A stretch of 64,000 nucleotides of DNA from an uncultured Desulfuromusa sp. (GTDB taxonomy: Bacteria; Desulfobacterota; Desulfuromonadia; Desulfuromonadales; Geopsychrobacteraceae). A program made the position numbers and the translations under genes. Positions 26,365-34,118 of this stretch are shown in pieces; position 1 is the first letter of the stretch, and each line of letters starts with the position of its first letter. The notes below the pieces were generated by a model, which saw only the letters and a list, made by a program, of their open reading frames with translations, ran no database searches and was not told the DNA's origin. The DNA is taken from the NCBI RefSeq assembly GCF_963675815.1, contig NZ_OY776574.1:1792001-1856000 (forward strand). The letters are read 5' to 3'.

Positions 26365-26371
26365 AAAAGTT

Positions 26372-28510
26372 CTATTTTCCTTCAATGGCATCCAGGGTTT
26401 GATTTCCGGACGCAATAATTGAGGTTCCTGGGCCAAAAATCTTTTTGGCTCCTGCAGCAAAGAGGGCGTCGTAGTCTTGCCTGGGAATGACTCCGCCACA
26501 GACAATAACAATATCGTCCGCACCAAGTTTGTTTAACTCGGCAACCAACTGTGGTACCAGGGTTTTGTGTCCTGCTGCAAGGCTGGAAACGCCAACCACA
26601 TGAACATCGTTCTCAACGGCCATTTTAGCAGCTTCTTCGGGGGTCTGGAACAGAGGGCCGACGTCGACATCAAAACCGATGTCGGCGTAAGCAGTGGCGA
26701 CAACTTTAGCGCCGCGATCATGGCCATCCTGACCCATTTTGGCGACCATAATACGGGGACGGCGTCCTTCTTTGGCGGCAAAGGCCTCGACCCGTTTTTT
26801 CAGTTCGGTAAAGTCACTATCTTCACTCACAATTGATCCATAGGCTCCTGAGACAAGTTTGATTTCAGCGCGATGGCGTCCGAAGGTTTTCTCCATGGCA
26901 TCAGAAATTTCTCCAACGGAGGCTCGCAAGCGGGCAGCTTTGACGCTGAGATCGAGAAGATTGCCGGTTCCGTTTTCACACGCTGCTGTCAGGGCATCAA
27001 GGGCCTGACTGCAAGCAGCTTCATCTCGTTCAGCACGCATCTTTTGTAAGCGGGCAATCTGCGATTCGCGAACAGCGTCATTATCGACATCAAGGACTTC
27101 AATATCGCTTTCTTCAGCCAGCTGATACTTATTGACACCGACAATAACATCGCGGCCACTGTCAATGGCAGCCTGTTTTTTCGCGGCTGATTCTTCGATG
27201 CGAAGTTTCGGCATTCCGGTTTCGATGGCTTTCGTCATGCCGCCGAGTGCTTCAACTTCATCCAGAATCGCTTGTGCTTCTTCGATCAGCGAATTGGTCA
27301 GGGATTCAACATAATATGAGCCACCCAGCGGATCGACAACATTACAGATTCCCGATTCTTCCTGAATGACCAGTTGGGTATTGCGGGCAATCCGGGCACT
27401 GTGATCCGTCGGCAGGGCAATGGCTTCATCAAGAGCATTAGTGTGCAATGATTGGGTACCGCCCAGAACTGCAGCCATGGCTTCCATGGTGGTGCGGATG
27501 ACATTGTTGTAAGGATCCTGCTCGGTCAATGACCATCCTGAGGTTTGACAGTGGGTGCGCAACATCGAGGATTTCGGGTTTTTGGGGTTGAACTGGCTCA
27601 TCATTTTCGACCACAAAAAACGCGCTGCGCGTAGCTTGGAGGCTTCCATGAAAAAGTTCATCCCAATAGCGAAGAAAAATGAGAGCCGGGGTGCAAAACT
27701 ATCGACATCCAGCCCTTTATCAATGGCAGCGCGGACATATTCCAATCCATCGGCCAGAGTGAATGCCAATTCCAGGGCATTGTTGGCGCCTGCCTCCTGA
27801 ATATGGTACCCGGAAATGGAAATGGAGTTAAATTTAGGCATATTCTGGCTGGTGAACTCGATGATGTCTCCAATAATCCGCATTGACGGTGTCGGTGGGT
27901 AAATATAAGTATTGCGGACCATGAACTCTTTAAGGATGTCATTCTGGATAGTGCCGGCCAGTTTTTCCTGACTGACCCCTTGTTCTTCAGCGGCAACAAT
28001 ATAATTGGCCAGGATTGGTAAGACTGCGCCGTTCATGGTCATGGACACTGAAACTTTATCCAGAGGGATACTATCAAAGAGAATCTTCATGTCTTCAACG
28101 GAATCGATGGCAACCCCGGCTTTACCGACATCTCCGACAACTCGGGGGTGATCAGAATCGTATCCGCGGTGGGTGGCGAGGTCAAAGGCAACCGAAAGAC
28201 CCTGCTGTCCTGCCGCCAGATTACGTTTGTAAAAAGCATTTGATTCTTCTGCTGTGGAGAAACCTGCATACTGGCGCACTGTCCATGGGCGACCTGCGTA
28301 CATTGTCGCCATCGGGCCGCGGACAAAGGGAGCCAGACCCGGCAGGGTGTTGACAGTCTCCAATCCTTCTGTATCCGCTGCAGTATAGAGTGGCTTTACG
28401 CTGATTCCTTCAGGGGTCTCCCACTTGAAATTGGAGAGATCATCAGTCTTTTTTTCTTTTCTGGCCTGTGCTTCCCAGTCGGCGAGGGTTTTCTTTTCGA
28501 ATGAACTCAT
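26372..28510 (-). CDS. mutB: Methylmalonyl-CoA mutase (single-chain, catalytic plus B12 domain)
   Basis: 712 residues from ATG 28510 (MSSFEKKTLADWEAQARKEK), with AAGGAA 8 bp upstream. It interconverts succinyl-CoA and (R)-methylmalonyl-CoA with adenosylcobalamin. The TIM-barrel part has PWTVRQYAGFSTAEESNAFY, FDLATHRGYDSDHPRVVGD and TYIYPPTPSMRII. The C-terminal B12 domain has GQDGHDRGAKVVATAYADIG, the base-off DxHxxG motif. Upstream is an XRE-cupin regulator; downstream are meaB and mce. The set serves propionate formation or oxidation, as expected in this group of organisms. Confidence 0.96.
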   Translation of the reverse strand: MSSFEKKTLADWEAQARKEKKTDDLSNFKWETPEGISVKPLYTAADTEGLETVNTLPGLAPFVRGPMATMYAGRPWTVRQYAGFSTAEESNAFYKRNLAAGQQGLSVAFDLATHRGYDSDHPRVVGDVGKAGVAIDSVEDMKILFDSIPLDKVSVSMTMNGAVLPILANYIVAAEEQGVSQEKLAGTIQNDILKEFMVRNTYIYPPTPSMRIIGDIIEFTSQNMPKFNSISISGYHIQEAGANNALELAFTLADGLEYVRAAIDKGLDVDSFAPRLSFFFAIGMNFFMEASKLRAARFLWSKMMSQFNPKNPKSSMLRTHCQTSGWSLTEQDPYNNVIRTTMEAMAAVLGGTQSLHTNALDEAIALPTDHSARIARNTQLVIQEESGICNVVDPLGGSYYVESLTNSLIEEAQAILDEVEALGGMTKAIETGMPKLRIEESAAKKQAAIDSGRDVIVGVNKYQLAEESDIEVLDVDNDAVRESQIARLQKMRAERDEAACSQALDALTAACENGTGNLLDLSVKAARLRASVGEISDAMEKTFGRHRAEIKLVSGAYGSIVSEDSDFTELKKRVEAFAAKEGRRPRIMVAKMGQDGHDRGAKVVATAYADIGFDVDVGPLFQTPEEAAKMAVENDVHVVGVSSLAAGHKTLVPQLVAELNKLGADDIVIVCGGVIPRQDYDALFAAGAKKIFGPGTSIIASGNQTLDAIEGK

Positions 28511-28540
28511 TGGCTTATTCCTTCCCTTATTGAAAATAAT

Positions 28541-28666
28541 TTTAGCCACCCAGACGCCAAGGGCACCAAGCGGGGCAAAATCTTTTTTAAGGTTTTAAAT
28601 GTCCTGGAACTTGATTGCTTTGATCTGAGTTTCTTTGGTGTCCTTAGCGCCTTGGTGGCTATAAAA
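28541..28666. repeat. Inner-module-only relative of the palindrome family, copy I
   Basis: About 126 bp between the regulator gene (stop 11 bp away) and mutB (start 30 bp away). It lacks the TTAACGGAGAG ends but has the inner palindrome: TTTAGCCACCCAGACGCC...GCACCAAG against CTTTGGTGTCC...CGCCTTGGTGGCTATAAA. It shows that the inner module can exist alone, so the larger copies may be composites. Confidence 0.72.
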
Positions 28667-28677
28667 TATTAAACTCT

Positions 28678-29238
28678 TTAGCGGGTTACGACTGCCAGAA
28701 CCTGGACGATTTCTCCATCCTTGGAGAGGAGTCGGTGTTTAACGGTTGAATCAAAATAAACAGCATCTCCCTGTTCCAGAGCATAACGCTCATCATCAAG
28801 AATAATTTCAGCACTGCCATTCAAAACCAGCAGAAATTCTTCCCCTTCATGATTGTATAGGGTTTCCTCGGTCGCACGTTCCGTCACTGTCAGCAGGAAT
28901 GGCTCCATTTTTTTGTTTTTTTTGCGATAGGACAACGTTTCGTAAGTATAACCATGTTTTGTCCCGTCTTTTGAAATGACGCGGCTTACGATCCGGCGTT
29001 CGTTGTGGCGAACAATTTCGTAGCGGGCAGTCCCTTCCCCCTCTTCGAAAAAGAAACTCATTTTGACATCGAAGAAGCGAGCAATTTTAGATAGTGTCGC
29101 TATGGGTGGGGAGACATTATTGTTCTCAATTTGTGAAATCAGTGCCGGGGAAAACCCGGTTTCGGTAGCTACGTCCTGCAGGGTTAGTTTCCGTTGTTTC
29201 CGCAGGGTTTTGATTTTTTGACCGATATTGAATTCCAT
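28678..29238 (-). CDS. XRE-family regulator with C-terminal cupin sensor domain
   Basis: 186 residues. An N-terminal Cro/CI-type helix-turn-helix (about 8-62; LTLQDVATETGFSPALISQIENNNVSPPIATLSKIARFF) is followed by a single cupin barrel (about 110-184; NHEGEEFLLVLNGSAEIILDDERYALEQGDAVYFDSTVKHRL). These regulators bind a small ligand in the cupin and control nearby catabolic genes. It lies directly upstream of mutB on the same strand, so control of the methylmalonyl-CoA operon is inferred. The ligand is unknown. Confidence 0.85.
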   Translation of the reverse strand: MEFNIGQKIKTLRKQRKLTLQDVATETGFSPALISQIENNNVSPPIATLSKIARFFDVKMSFFFEEGEGTARYEIVRHNERRIVSRVISKDGTKHGYTYETLSYRKKNKKMEPFLLTVTERATEETLYNHEGEEFLLVLNGSAEIILDDERYALEQGDAVYFDSTVKHRLLSKDGEIVQVLAVVTR

Positions 29239-29546
29239 AGTGATTTCTTTGCCGGTTCGGGAAATTTAAAAAAGGGTTTGTTTCAAGTCGTATAGCTGAC
29301 AGGAGCATAATTGTCAATTGCAATTATTTATTAACAATAAAAAAGCAGGACATTCTGGAGAGATTTTTGGAGGTGAAGCGTTGAGCAAGAATCCATATTT
29401 TATGCTCATTTTAACTTTATTGACGATAAAAATATGGCTTGAACAACCCGCTTATCCATTTAGTTTGGCTGAAGGTGATGTGCATGACCTATCCACACGC
29501 GTTGACCGTTTTTTAATTGCCTGATGCGATTCAGAAGAAAAATCGC
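29239..29546. other. Gene-free stretch between the regulator and the groE promoter
   Basis: About 300 bp, AT-rich. It should contain the divergent promoter of the XRE-cupin gene. A 68-codon plus-strand frame at 29318-29524 has no family similarity and no convincing ribosome site. I see no further structure. Confidence 0.4.
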
Positions 29547-29574
29547 TTGACAATATTCAGCCGGCGTCTATTAT
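29547..29574 (+). promoter_or_regulatory. Sigma-70-type promoter of groES-groEL
   Basis: TTGACA (29547-29552), a 16-bp spacer, and TATTAT (29569-29574). Transcription would start at about 29581, so the CIRCE operator begins within a few bases of the start site, the classical arrangement for HrcA repression. Confidence 0.75.
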
Positions 29575-29585
29575 TGTCTTCGTTG

Positions 29586-29612
29586 TTAGCACTCGTTGCA
29601 ACTGAGTGCTAA
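29586..29612 (+). promoter_or_regulatory. CIRCE operator for HrcA
   Basis: A perfect match to the CIRCE consensus: TTAGCACTC, nine bases, GAGTGCTAA. It is the binding site of the heat-shock repressor HrcA, sited just after the promoter and 121 bp before groES. hrcA itself is not in the window. Confidence 0.97.
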
Positions 29613-29733
29613 CAGTGCAGGGCAAGGATCTTGTCGCAAGTTTGAATTTTTAGCTTCAGATCTTTTCCCCAACCTAAAGAGTTTGTAACGGCCATTGGCC
29701 CAGAATGTTGAACGTTAAAAGGAGAGCTAGAGA

Positions 29734-30024
29734 ATGAACATCAGACCATTGCAAGATCGTATTATTGTAGAGCGCGTTGAAGAAGAGACAACAACTGCTG
29801 GTGGTATTATCATCCCTGATACTGTTTCTAAGGAAAAGCCTCAGGAAGGTAAAATTATTGCTGCGGGCAAGGGAAAAGTGACTCCGGAAGGTAAAGTTCT
29901 TCCTCTGGATGTTAAAGAAGGTGACCGGGTTTTATTTGGTAAATATGCCGGTAGCGAAATTAAAATTGACGGAATTGAATATTTGATCATGCGCGAGGAC
30001 GACATCCTCGGCGTAGTGGAGTAG
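29734..30024 (+). CDS. groES: Co-chaperonin GroES
   Basis: 96-residue lid of the GroEL chaperonin. It starts MNIRPLQDRIIVERVEEET and has the mobile loop (TTAGGIIIPDTVSKEKPQEG), and VLFGKYAGSEIKIDGIEYLIMREDDILGVVE at the end. AAAGGAG precedes the ATG. First gene of a CIRCE-controlled heat-shock operon with groEL. Confidence 0.97.
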   Translation: MNIRPLQDRIIVERVEEETTTAGGIIIPDTVSKEKPQEGKIIAAGKGKVTPEGKVLPLDVKEGDRVLFGKYAGSEIKIDGIEYLIMREDDILGVVE

Positions 30025-30045
30025 GCAGATTCCGCTTTTGCGCCC

Positions 30046-30125
30046 CGGCGGCGTTGCTGTGCTGCTCAAATGCTCACATAGCATTAAGCTATGCTGCGCT
30101 TCTGTGCTGCTCGCGCCTTGCCGGA
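30046..30125. repeat. Imperfect inverted repeat between groES and groEL
   Basis: Two copies of a GCTGTGCTGCTC / TCTGTGCTGCTC motif flank a tight hairpin CATAGC-ATTAA-GCTATG (30077-30093). It is GC-richer than the surroundings and lies 20 bp past the groES stop codon. It may stabilise or process the groES-groEL mRNA, or it may be a dispersed repeat inserted there; no second copy is in the window. Confidence 0.5.
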
Positions 30126-30198
30126 ACACAAAATCGAAACAGCTGAGCTTTAATAACTAAAAAACAAATAACGGAAAATAACGGAGGATATACGTATT

Positions 30199-31851
30199 AT
30201 GGCAAAAGAAATTTTGTTTTCTCAAGATGCACGCGCCAAGATTCTTGTTGGTGTAAATACTTTGGCTGATGCAGTCAAAGTGACCTTAGGTCCAAAAGGA
30301 CGTAATGTTGTTATTGATAAATCTTTTGGTGCGCCACTGATCACTAAAGATGGTGTGACTGTTGCCAAAGAGATCGAACTGGACGATAAGTTTGAAAACA
30401 TGGGAGCTCAACTGGTCAAAGAAGTTGCTTCCAAGACTTCTGATATTGCCGGTGACGGAACTACAACTGCAACTGTTCTGGCTCAAGCCATCTACCGTGA
30501 AGGTATCAAGTTGGTGACTGCCGGACACAACCCAATGGAAATCAAGCGTGGCATTGACAAGGCCGTTGCTGTTGCCGTTGAGTCCCTGCAAGCCCTTTCC
30601 AAACCAGTTCAGGACCACAAAGAAATTGCTCAGGTCGGGACTATCTCAGCAAACAGTGATGAAACTATTGGTAACATCATTGCAGAAGCTATGGAAAAGG
30701 TCGGCAAAGAAGGGGTCATCACCGTTGAAGAAGCCAAGTCAATGGATACCTCACTTGAAACCGTTGAAGGGATGCAGTTTGACCGCGGTTACCTCTCTCC
30801 ATACTTTGTGTCTGATGCCGAGCGCATGGAAGCTGCTATGGATGAGCCTTTGATCCTGATTTATGACAAGAAAATCAGCACGATGAAAGATCTGCTCCCC
30901 GTTCTTGAGCCGGTTGCCAAGCAAGGCCGTCCACTGATGATTATTGCCGAGGATATTGATGGCGAAGCGCTGGCGACTCTGGTTGTCAACAAGCTGCGTG
31001 GAACGATTAACGTCTGTGCCGTCAAAGCTCCTGGTTTTGGTGATCGTCGTAAGGCTATGCTGGAAGACATCGCTACCCTGACAGGTGGTCAGTTGATCTC
31101 TGAAGAGGTTGGCTTCAAGTTGGAGAACGCAACGATTGATATGCTTGGTACCGCCAAGCGGGTTGTTGTTGACAAGGAAAACACCACTATCATTGATGGT
31201 GCCGGTGATGAGACTGCTATCGAAGGTCGCGTCAAAACAATCCGCGCACAGATTGATGAAACCAGCAGCGACTATGATCGCGAAAAATTGCAGGAGCGCT
31301 TGGCCAAGTTGGTTGGTGGTGTTGCTGTCGTTAAAGTTGGTGCTGCAACTGAAACCGAGATGAAAGAGAAGAAAGCTCGCGTTGAAGATGCATTGCATGC
31401 GACTCGTGCAGCGGTTGAAGAAGGTATCGTCCCTGGGGGTGGTGTTGCGTTGTTGCGTTGTCTGCCTGCTCTTGCTGCTCTTGAGCTTGAAGGTGAGCAA
31501 AAATTCGGGGTGCAATTGGTTGTTCGTGCTCTTGAAGCTCCACTGCGCCAGATTGTCATTAATGCCGGTGTTGAAGGTGCTATCGTTGCTGACAAAGTTT
31601 GTAACGGTGAAGCAGCCTTCGGTTTTAATGCTGCAACAGGTGAGTACTGCGACATGATTCAGGCCGGTATTATCGATCCGACCAAGGTGACTCGTAGCGC
31701 TCTGCAAAATGCTGCTTCTGTTGCTGGTCTGATGCTGACCACTGAAGCAATGATTGCTGATAAGCCTTCTGAGGACGCAGGTGGCATGCCTCCAATGCCA
31801 GGTGGAATGGGCGGCATGGGCGGAATGGGTGGCATGGGCGGAATGATGTAA
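30199..31851 (+). CDS. groEL: Chaperonin GroEL
   Basis: 550-residue ATP-dependent folding chaperonin forming double heptamer rings. It begins MAKEILFSQDARAKILVGVN. The ATP-site block is VTLGPKGRNVVIDKSFGAP with DGTTTATVLAQAI; the apical domain has LMIIAEDIDGEALATLVVNKL. The C-terminus is a GGM-repeat tail (seven near-perfect GGM units), typical of functional GroEL. Catalytic Asp residues (AGDGTTT region and DGAGDE) are in place. GGAGG-like sequence precedes the ATG. Confidence 0.98.
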   Translation: MAKEILFSQDARAKILVGVNTLADAVKVTLGPKGRNVVIDKSFGAPLITKDGVTVAKEIELDDKFENMGAQLVKEVASKTSDIAGDGTTTATVLAQAIYREGIKLVTAGHNPMEIKRGIDKAVAVAVESLQALSKPVQDHKEIAQVGTISANSDETIGNIIAEAMEKVGKEGVITVEEAKSMDTSLETVEGMQFDRGYLSPYFVSDAERMEAAMDEPLILIYDKKISTMKDLLPVLEPVAKQGRPLMIIAEDIDGEALATLVVNKLRGTINVCAVKAPGFGDRRKAMLEDIATLTGGQLISEEVGFKLENATIDMLGTAKRVVVDKENTTIIDGAGDETAIEGRVKTIRAQIDETSSDYDREKLQERLAKLVGGVAVVKVGAATETEMKEKKARVEDALHATRAAVEEGIVPGGGVALLRCLPALAALELEGEQKFGVQLVVRALEAPLRQIVINAGVEGAIVADKVCNGEAAFGFNAATGEYCDMIQAGIIDPTKVTRSALQNAASVAGLMLTTEAMIADKPSEDAGGMPPMPGGMGGMGGMGGMGGMM

Positions 31852-31874
31852 CCCATACGAACTCCACTGCTTAA

Positions 31875-31916
31875 AAATAAAGCCCCCAGTGAAATCCTTC
31901 GCTGGGGGCTTTATTT
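31875..31916. terminator. Bidirectional terminator between groEL and the PP-loop gene
   Basis: A 15-bp stem, AAATAAAGCCCCCAG with CTGGGGGCTTTATTT, around an 11-base loop. A/T-rich flanks let it end transcription of groEL on the plus strand and of the convergent PP-loop gene on the minus strand. Confidence 0.88.
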
Positions 31917-31930
31917 GGTTTTTCAGGAAA

Positions 31931-32908
31931 TTAGCGTATTAGTAGCTGTCTCGACAGCTCTCGAGGCATCGGTTTGACTCTGCGGACAAACTCTTCGGTG
32001 GCAGAGATGAAGAGGACGTCGACCTCTGCCTCATCCTTCCCTTTCCCATAGGATGCAACAATGGCTGCGGCTATTTCCAGCTCCTGCCGGGTTGGATCTC
32101 CACAAAAAAGCCCAAGCGGGCCACTGAAGTTCTGACAACGAAGTTTTATCTGCTCAGGTTTGAGCTGTTGCTGCAAGGCTTCATTGTCGGCTCGATGCCT
32201 CCCCAGGATCAGCTTTGCTGTTGCAGAAAGGCGAAACTGCCTTCCGACCTTCAGCAGTTCGACATCAGCGACCGTTGCCTTTGGGTCATGGTTGAATAGA
32301 TCGCGTAATTGATTAGAAAATCCTTCCTCGGTCAGCAGGCACCCTCCACCCGATCCAGGGTAGTTATGAAGTCCCCATTCTTTGGCCAGGGCCTGCTGAG
32401 GTCTGCGGGAACGCCCTTGCAGATCGAGCAGCTGTGCACGATCAACGAGCCCCGATTCTTCCATTGAGGTAATTGGCAGAAGTTTTGCGCTTAAGGGACG
32501 TAATACTTTTTCAGGAAAACCTGATAGATTGGCAACCGATCTTAGGGCATTGGCATTCTGACTCATGGGGCGTTGACCGAGCACTTCTCCAGAAAAAAGA
32601 AAGTCAAACCCCTCTGCTAACATCCGTTTTCCGGCCAGTTGAAACATCATGGCATGGCAATCGATACAGGGGTTCATGTTGCGGCCATAGCCATATTTGG
32701 GCATCTTGACCATGTCTAAATGGATATTGCCGATGTTTTCAATAATGAGGGGATGACCAATAGTTTCTGCAGCGATCTTGGCTTTATCAGCATTAAAAAA
32801 AGGGGTAACAAAAGCTATCCCCGTGACTTCAATTCCTTGCCGCATCAGTGTCATGGCGGCCAAACTGCTGTCGAGTCCCCCGGAAATTAAACCAAGTGCT
32901 TTGCTCAT
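31931..32908 (-). CDS. PP-loop ATPase, MnmA/ThiI-like putative tRNA thiolation protein
   Basis: 325 residues. The N-terminus has the pyrophosphatase-type P-loop SGGLDSSLAAMTL, and a CIDCH motif with paired cysteines about 80 residues later (NMNPCIDCHAMMF). This resembles enzymes that activate tRNA uridine for thiolation. The middle has a GSGGGCLLTE segment common in this subgroup. The C-terminal part (about 210-325; RQFRLSATAKLILGRHRADNEAL) looks like an NFACT/DUF814-type domain. It differs from canonical MnmA, so the substrate is uncertain. It is convergent with groEL. Confidence 0.65.
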   Translation of the reverse strand: MSKALGLISGGLDSSLAAMTLMRQGIEVTGIAFVTPFFNADKAKIAAETIGHPLIIENIGNIHLDMVKMPKYGYGRNMNPCIDCHAMMFQLAGKRMLAEGFDFLFSGEVLGQRPMSQNANALRSVANLSGFPEKVLRPLSAKLLPITSMEESGLVDRAQLLDLQGRSRRPQQALAKEWGLHNYPGSGGGCLLTEEGFSNQLRDLFNHDPKATVADVELLKVGRQFRLSATAKLILGRHRADNEALQQQLKPEQIKLRCQNFSGPLGLFCGDPTRQELEIAAAIVASYGKGKDEAEVDVLFISATEEFVRRVKPMPRELSRQLLIR

Positions 32909-32924
32909 CTATTTTCCTTTAGTT

Positions 32925-33011
32925 TTGAAAATCTGCAGGATAGTACGCATAAAGGAAGAGACAGTCATGCTTCAGACAAGAAAAAATAGTCGTGACAGGT
33001 GGGAGCTTTAA
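32925..33011 (+). promoter_or_regulatory. Possible promoter and 14-codon ORF of a short plus-strand transcript
   Basis: TTGAAA (32925-32930), 17-bp spacer, CATAAA (32948-32953). An ATG at 32967 follows, preceded by GGAAGAG, and a 14-codon frame (MLQTRKNSRDRWEL) ends at 33011. A plus-strand terminator lies just beyond, although no larger plus-strand gene precedes it. The -10 box is weak, so this remains a candidate. Confidence 0.3.
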
Positions 33012-33034
33012 TATTTGCATGGCATTAAGCCGGC

Positions 33035-33071
33035 AACGGGAAGATGCTGAAGAGGTCTCTTCCCGTTTTTT
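33035..33071 (+). terminator. Rho-independent terminator (plus-strand T-run)
   Basis: Stem AACGGGAAGA with TCTTCCCGTT followed by a run of T on the plus strand. The minus-strand side lacks a T-run, so it is better suited to ending a plus-strand transcript than tatA, which ends 27 bp away on the minus strand. Confidence 0.7.
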
Positions 33072-33097
33072 GCTCTGAATCGCTACTCTCAATCGTT

Positions 33098-33301
33098 TTA
33101 TTTTTTCTTATCTTCTAGTTCTTCAACTTGACCCTCTTCAATGTCTTCATCGGAATCTTCATCGGCGTCCTTGATTCCTTTTTTGAAGTTACGCAACCCC
33201 TTGCCCAGTGCTCCGCCAACCTGAGGAATTTTCCCTGCACCAAAGACAATCATTACCAATACCAGAATAATTAATAATTCCTGTGTTCCTAATCCAAACA
33301 T
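33098..33301 (-). CDS. tatA: Twin-arginine translocase subunit TatA
   Basis: 67-residue pore-forming subunit of the Tat export system. A single N-terminal membrane helix (about 5-22; ELLIILVLVMIVFGAGKIP) carries the conserved FG-x-KIP hinge, then an amphipathic helix (VGGALGKGLRNFKKGI) and an acidic tail. I use ATG 33301 rather than 33307, because GGGAGA lies at proper distance only from the second ATG. No tatC is nearby. Confidence 0.93.
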   Translation of the reverse strand: MFGLGTQELLIILVLVMIVFGAGKIPQVGGALGKGLRNFKKGIKDADEDSDEDIEEGQVEELEDKKK

Positions 33302-33465
33302 AACCATTCTCCCTGCGCCAAAAAGGATATCTTGAAATCAATTAGAAGCTGATAAACATACACTGGTTATCTCCAAAAAACAATCAGAGTTGTGCTGCTT
33401 TTAGCTTGACAGGTATTGCAGGGGAAAATATAAGTGAAAAAGGTTCTTTTGGAGAGGGAGGTGTT

Positions 33466-33687
33466 ATGAACAAGGTTTTAGTTGATGTTGTCTATCTGGA
33501 TGGTACGGAAAGCACAGTCAGTAACGATGTTCTTGACGTCCTCATTGCGACCGAGAAGATCATACGCTTTAAGCGTTCTGAAGGTTGGGTCGATATTGTC
33601 AGGCACAATGCCAAGTTGAGGGATTATCGCAAACGAGAAGCATACACCGGTCAAGAACGACGTGCTCCCTGGCCAAGAAAAAAATAA
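33466..33687 (+). CDS. Small conserved protein (GSU3473-like)
   Basis: 73 residues from ATG 33466 with GGAGAGGGAGG just upstream. The sequence KVLVDVVYLDGTESTVSNDV...FKRSEGWVDIVRH, ending YTGQERRAPWPRKK, resembles a short family named after Geobacter GSU3473 with a C-terminal YTGPERR-type motif. The function is unknown. It is soluble and basic at the end. Confidence 0.65.
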   Translation: MNKVLVDVVYLDGTESTVSNDVLDVLIATEKIIRFKRSEGWVDIVRHNAKLRDYRKREAYTGQERRAPWPRKK

Positions 33688-33720
33688 TCTCTGTTTGCCG
33701 CTGATGTTCTGGAGCGTTTA

Positions 33721-34077
33721 TTAACCGATTTTTTCCTGACGTTCCTGTTCCGTTTTACAATCAATGCACAGAGTTGTGACGGGTCTGGCGCGCAGTCTTT
33801 CGGTTCCGATCGGTTCTTCGCAACTTTCACAAAGTCCAAAGCTGCCGTCATTGATGCGTTCCAGAGCCTGGCGAATTTTATTAATCAGCATCCGCTCACG
33901 ATCACGAATTCTTAATTCAAAATTTCGGTCTGATTCAAGTGAAGCCCTATCTGTCGGGTCCGGGAAATTCGTGTTTTCTTCGGTCATTTCAGAGACTGTT
34001 TTTCCGACATCTTTTAACAGAGACTCCAATTGTTGATTAAGCAGGCCTTTGAATTCTTCTAAAGTTTTATGATCCAT
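33721..34077 (-). CDS. dksA: DksA/TraR-family zinc-finger transcription factor
   Basis: 118 residues. An N-terminal coiled coil (about 1-75) is followed by a four-cysteine zinc finger, CESCEEPIG...CIDCK. The DPTDRASLESDRNFELRIRDRERMLINKI segment matches DksA, including the acidic tip (DPTDRAS) that enters the RNA polymerase secondary channel. It modulates rRNA and stringent-response promoters with ppGpp in relatives. It is the first of a minus-strand run (moaC and radA lie further upstream). Confidence 0.9.
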   Translation of the reverse strand: MDHKTLEEFKGLLNQQLESLLKDVGKTVSEMTEENTNFPDPTDRASLESDRNFELRIRDRERMLINKIRQALERINDGSFGLCESCEEPIGTERLRARPVTTLCIDCKTEQERQEKIG

Positions 34078-34118
34078 AATTTATCCTTCCAAGTTCCACG
34101 TTCAAGCACCATTGCTGC

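Noticed and set aside
28541..28666. Cobalamin riboswitch upstream of mutB
   Set aside because: The only structure there is the CCACC...GGTGG palindrome of the repeat family; no B12-box-like sequence was seen.
29318..29524. 68-codon plus-strand frame before the groE promoter
   Set aside because: No recognisable family and no ribosome site; it sits in the regulatory gap.
30751..31707. 318-codon frame antisense to groEL
   Set aside because: A long antisense shadow of a highly biased gene; the sense strand is a full GroEL.
33721..34077. Antisense frame rich in Arg/Ser opposite dksA
   Set aside because: A shadow of dksA with no ribosome site or family.
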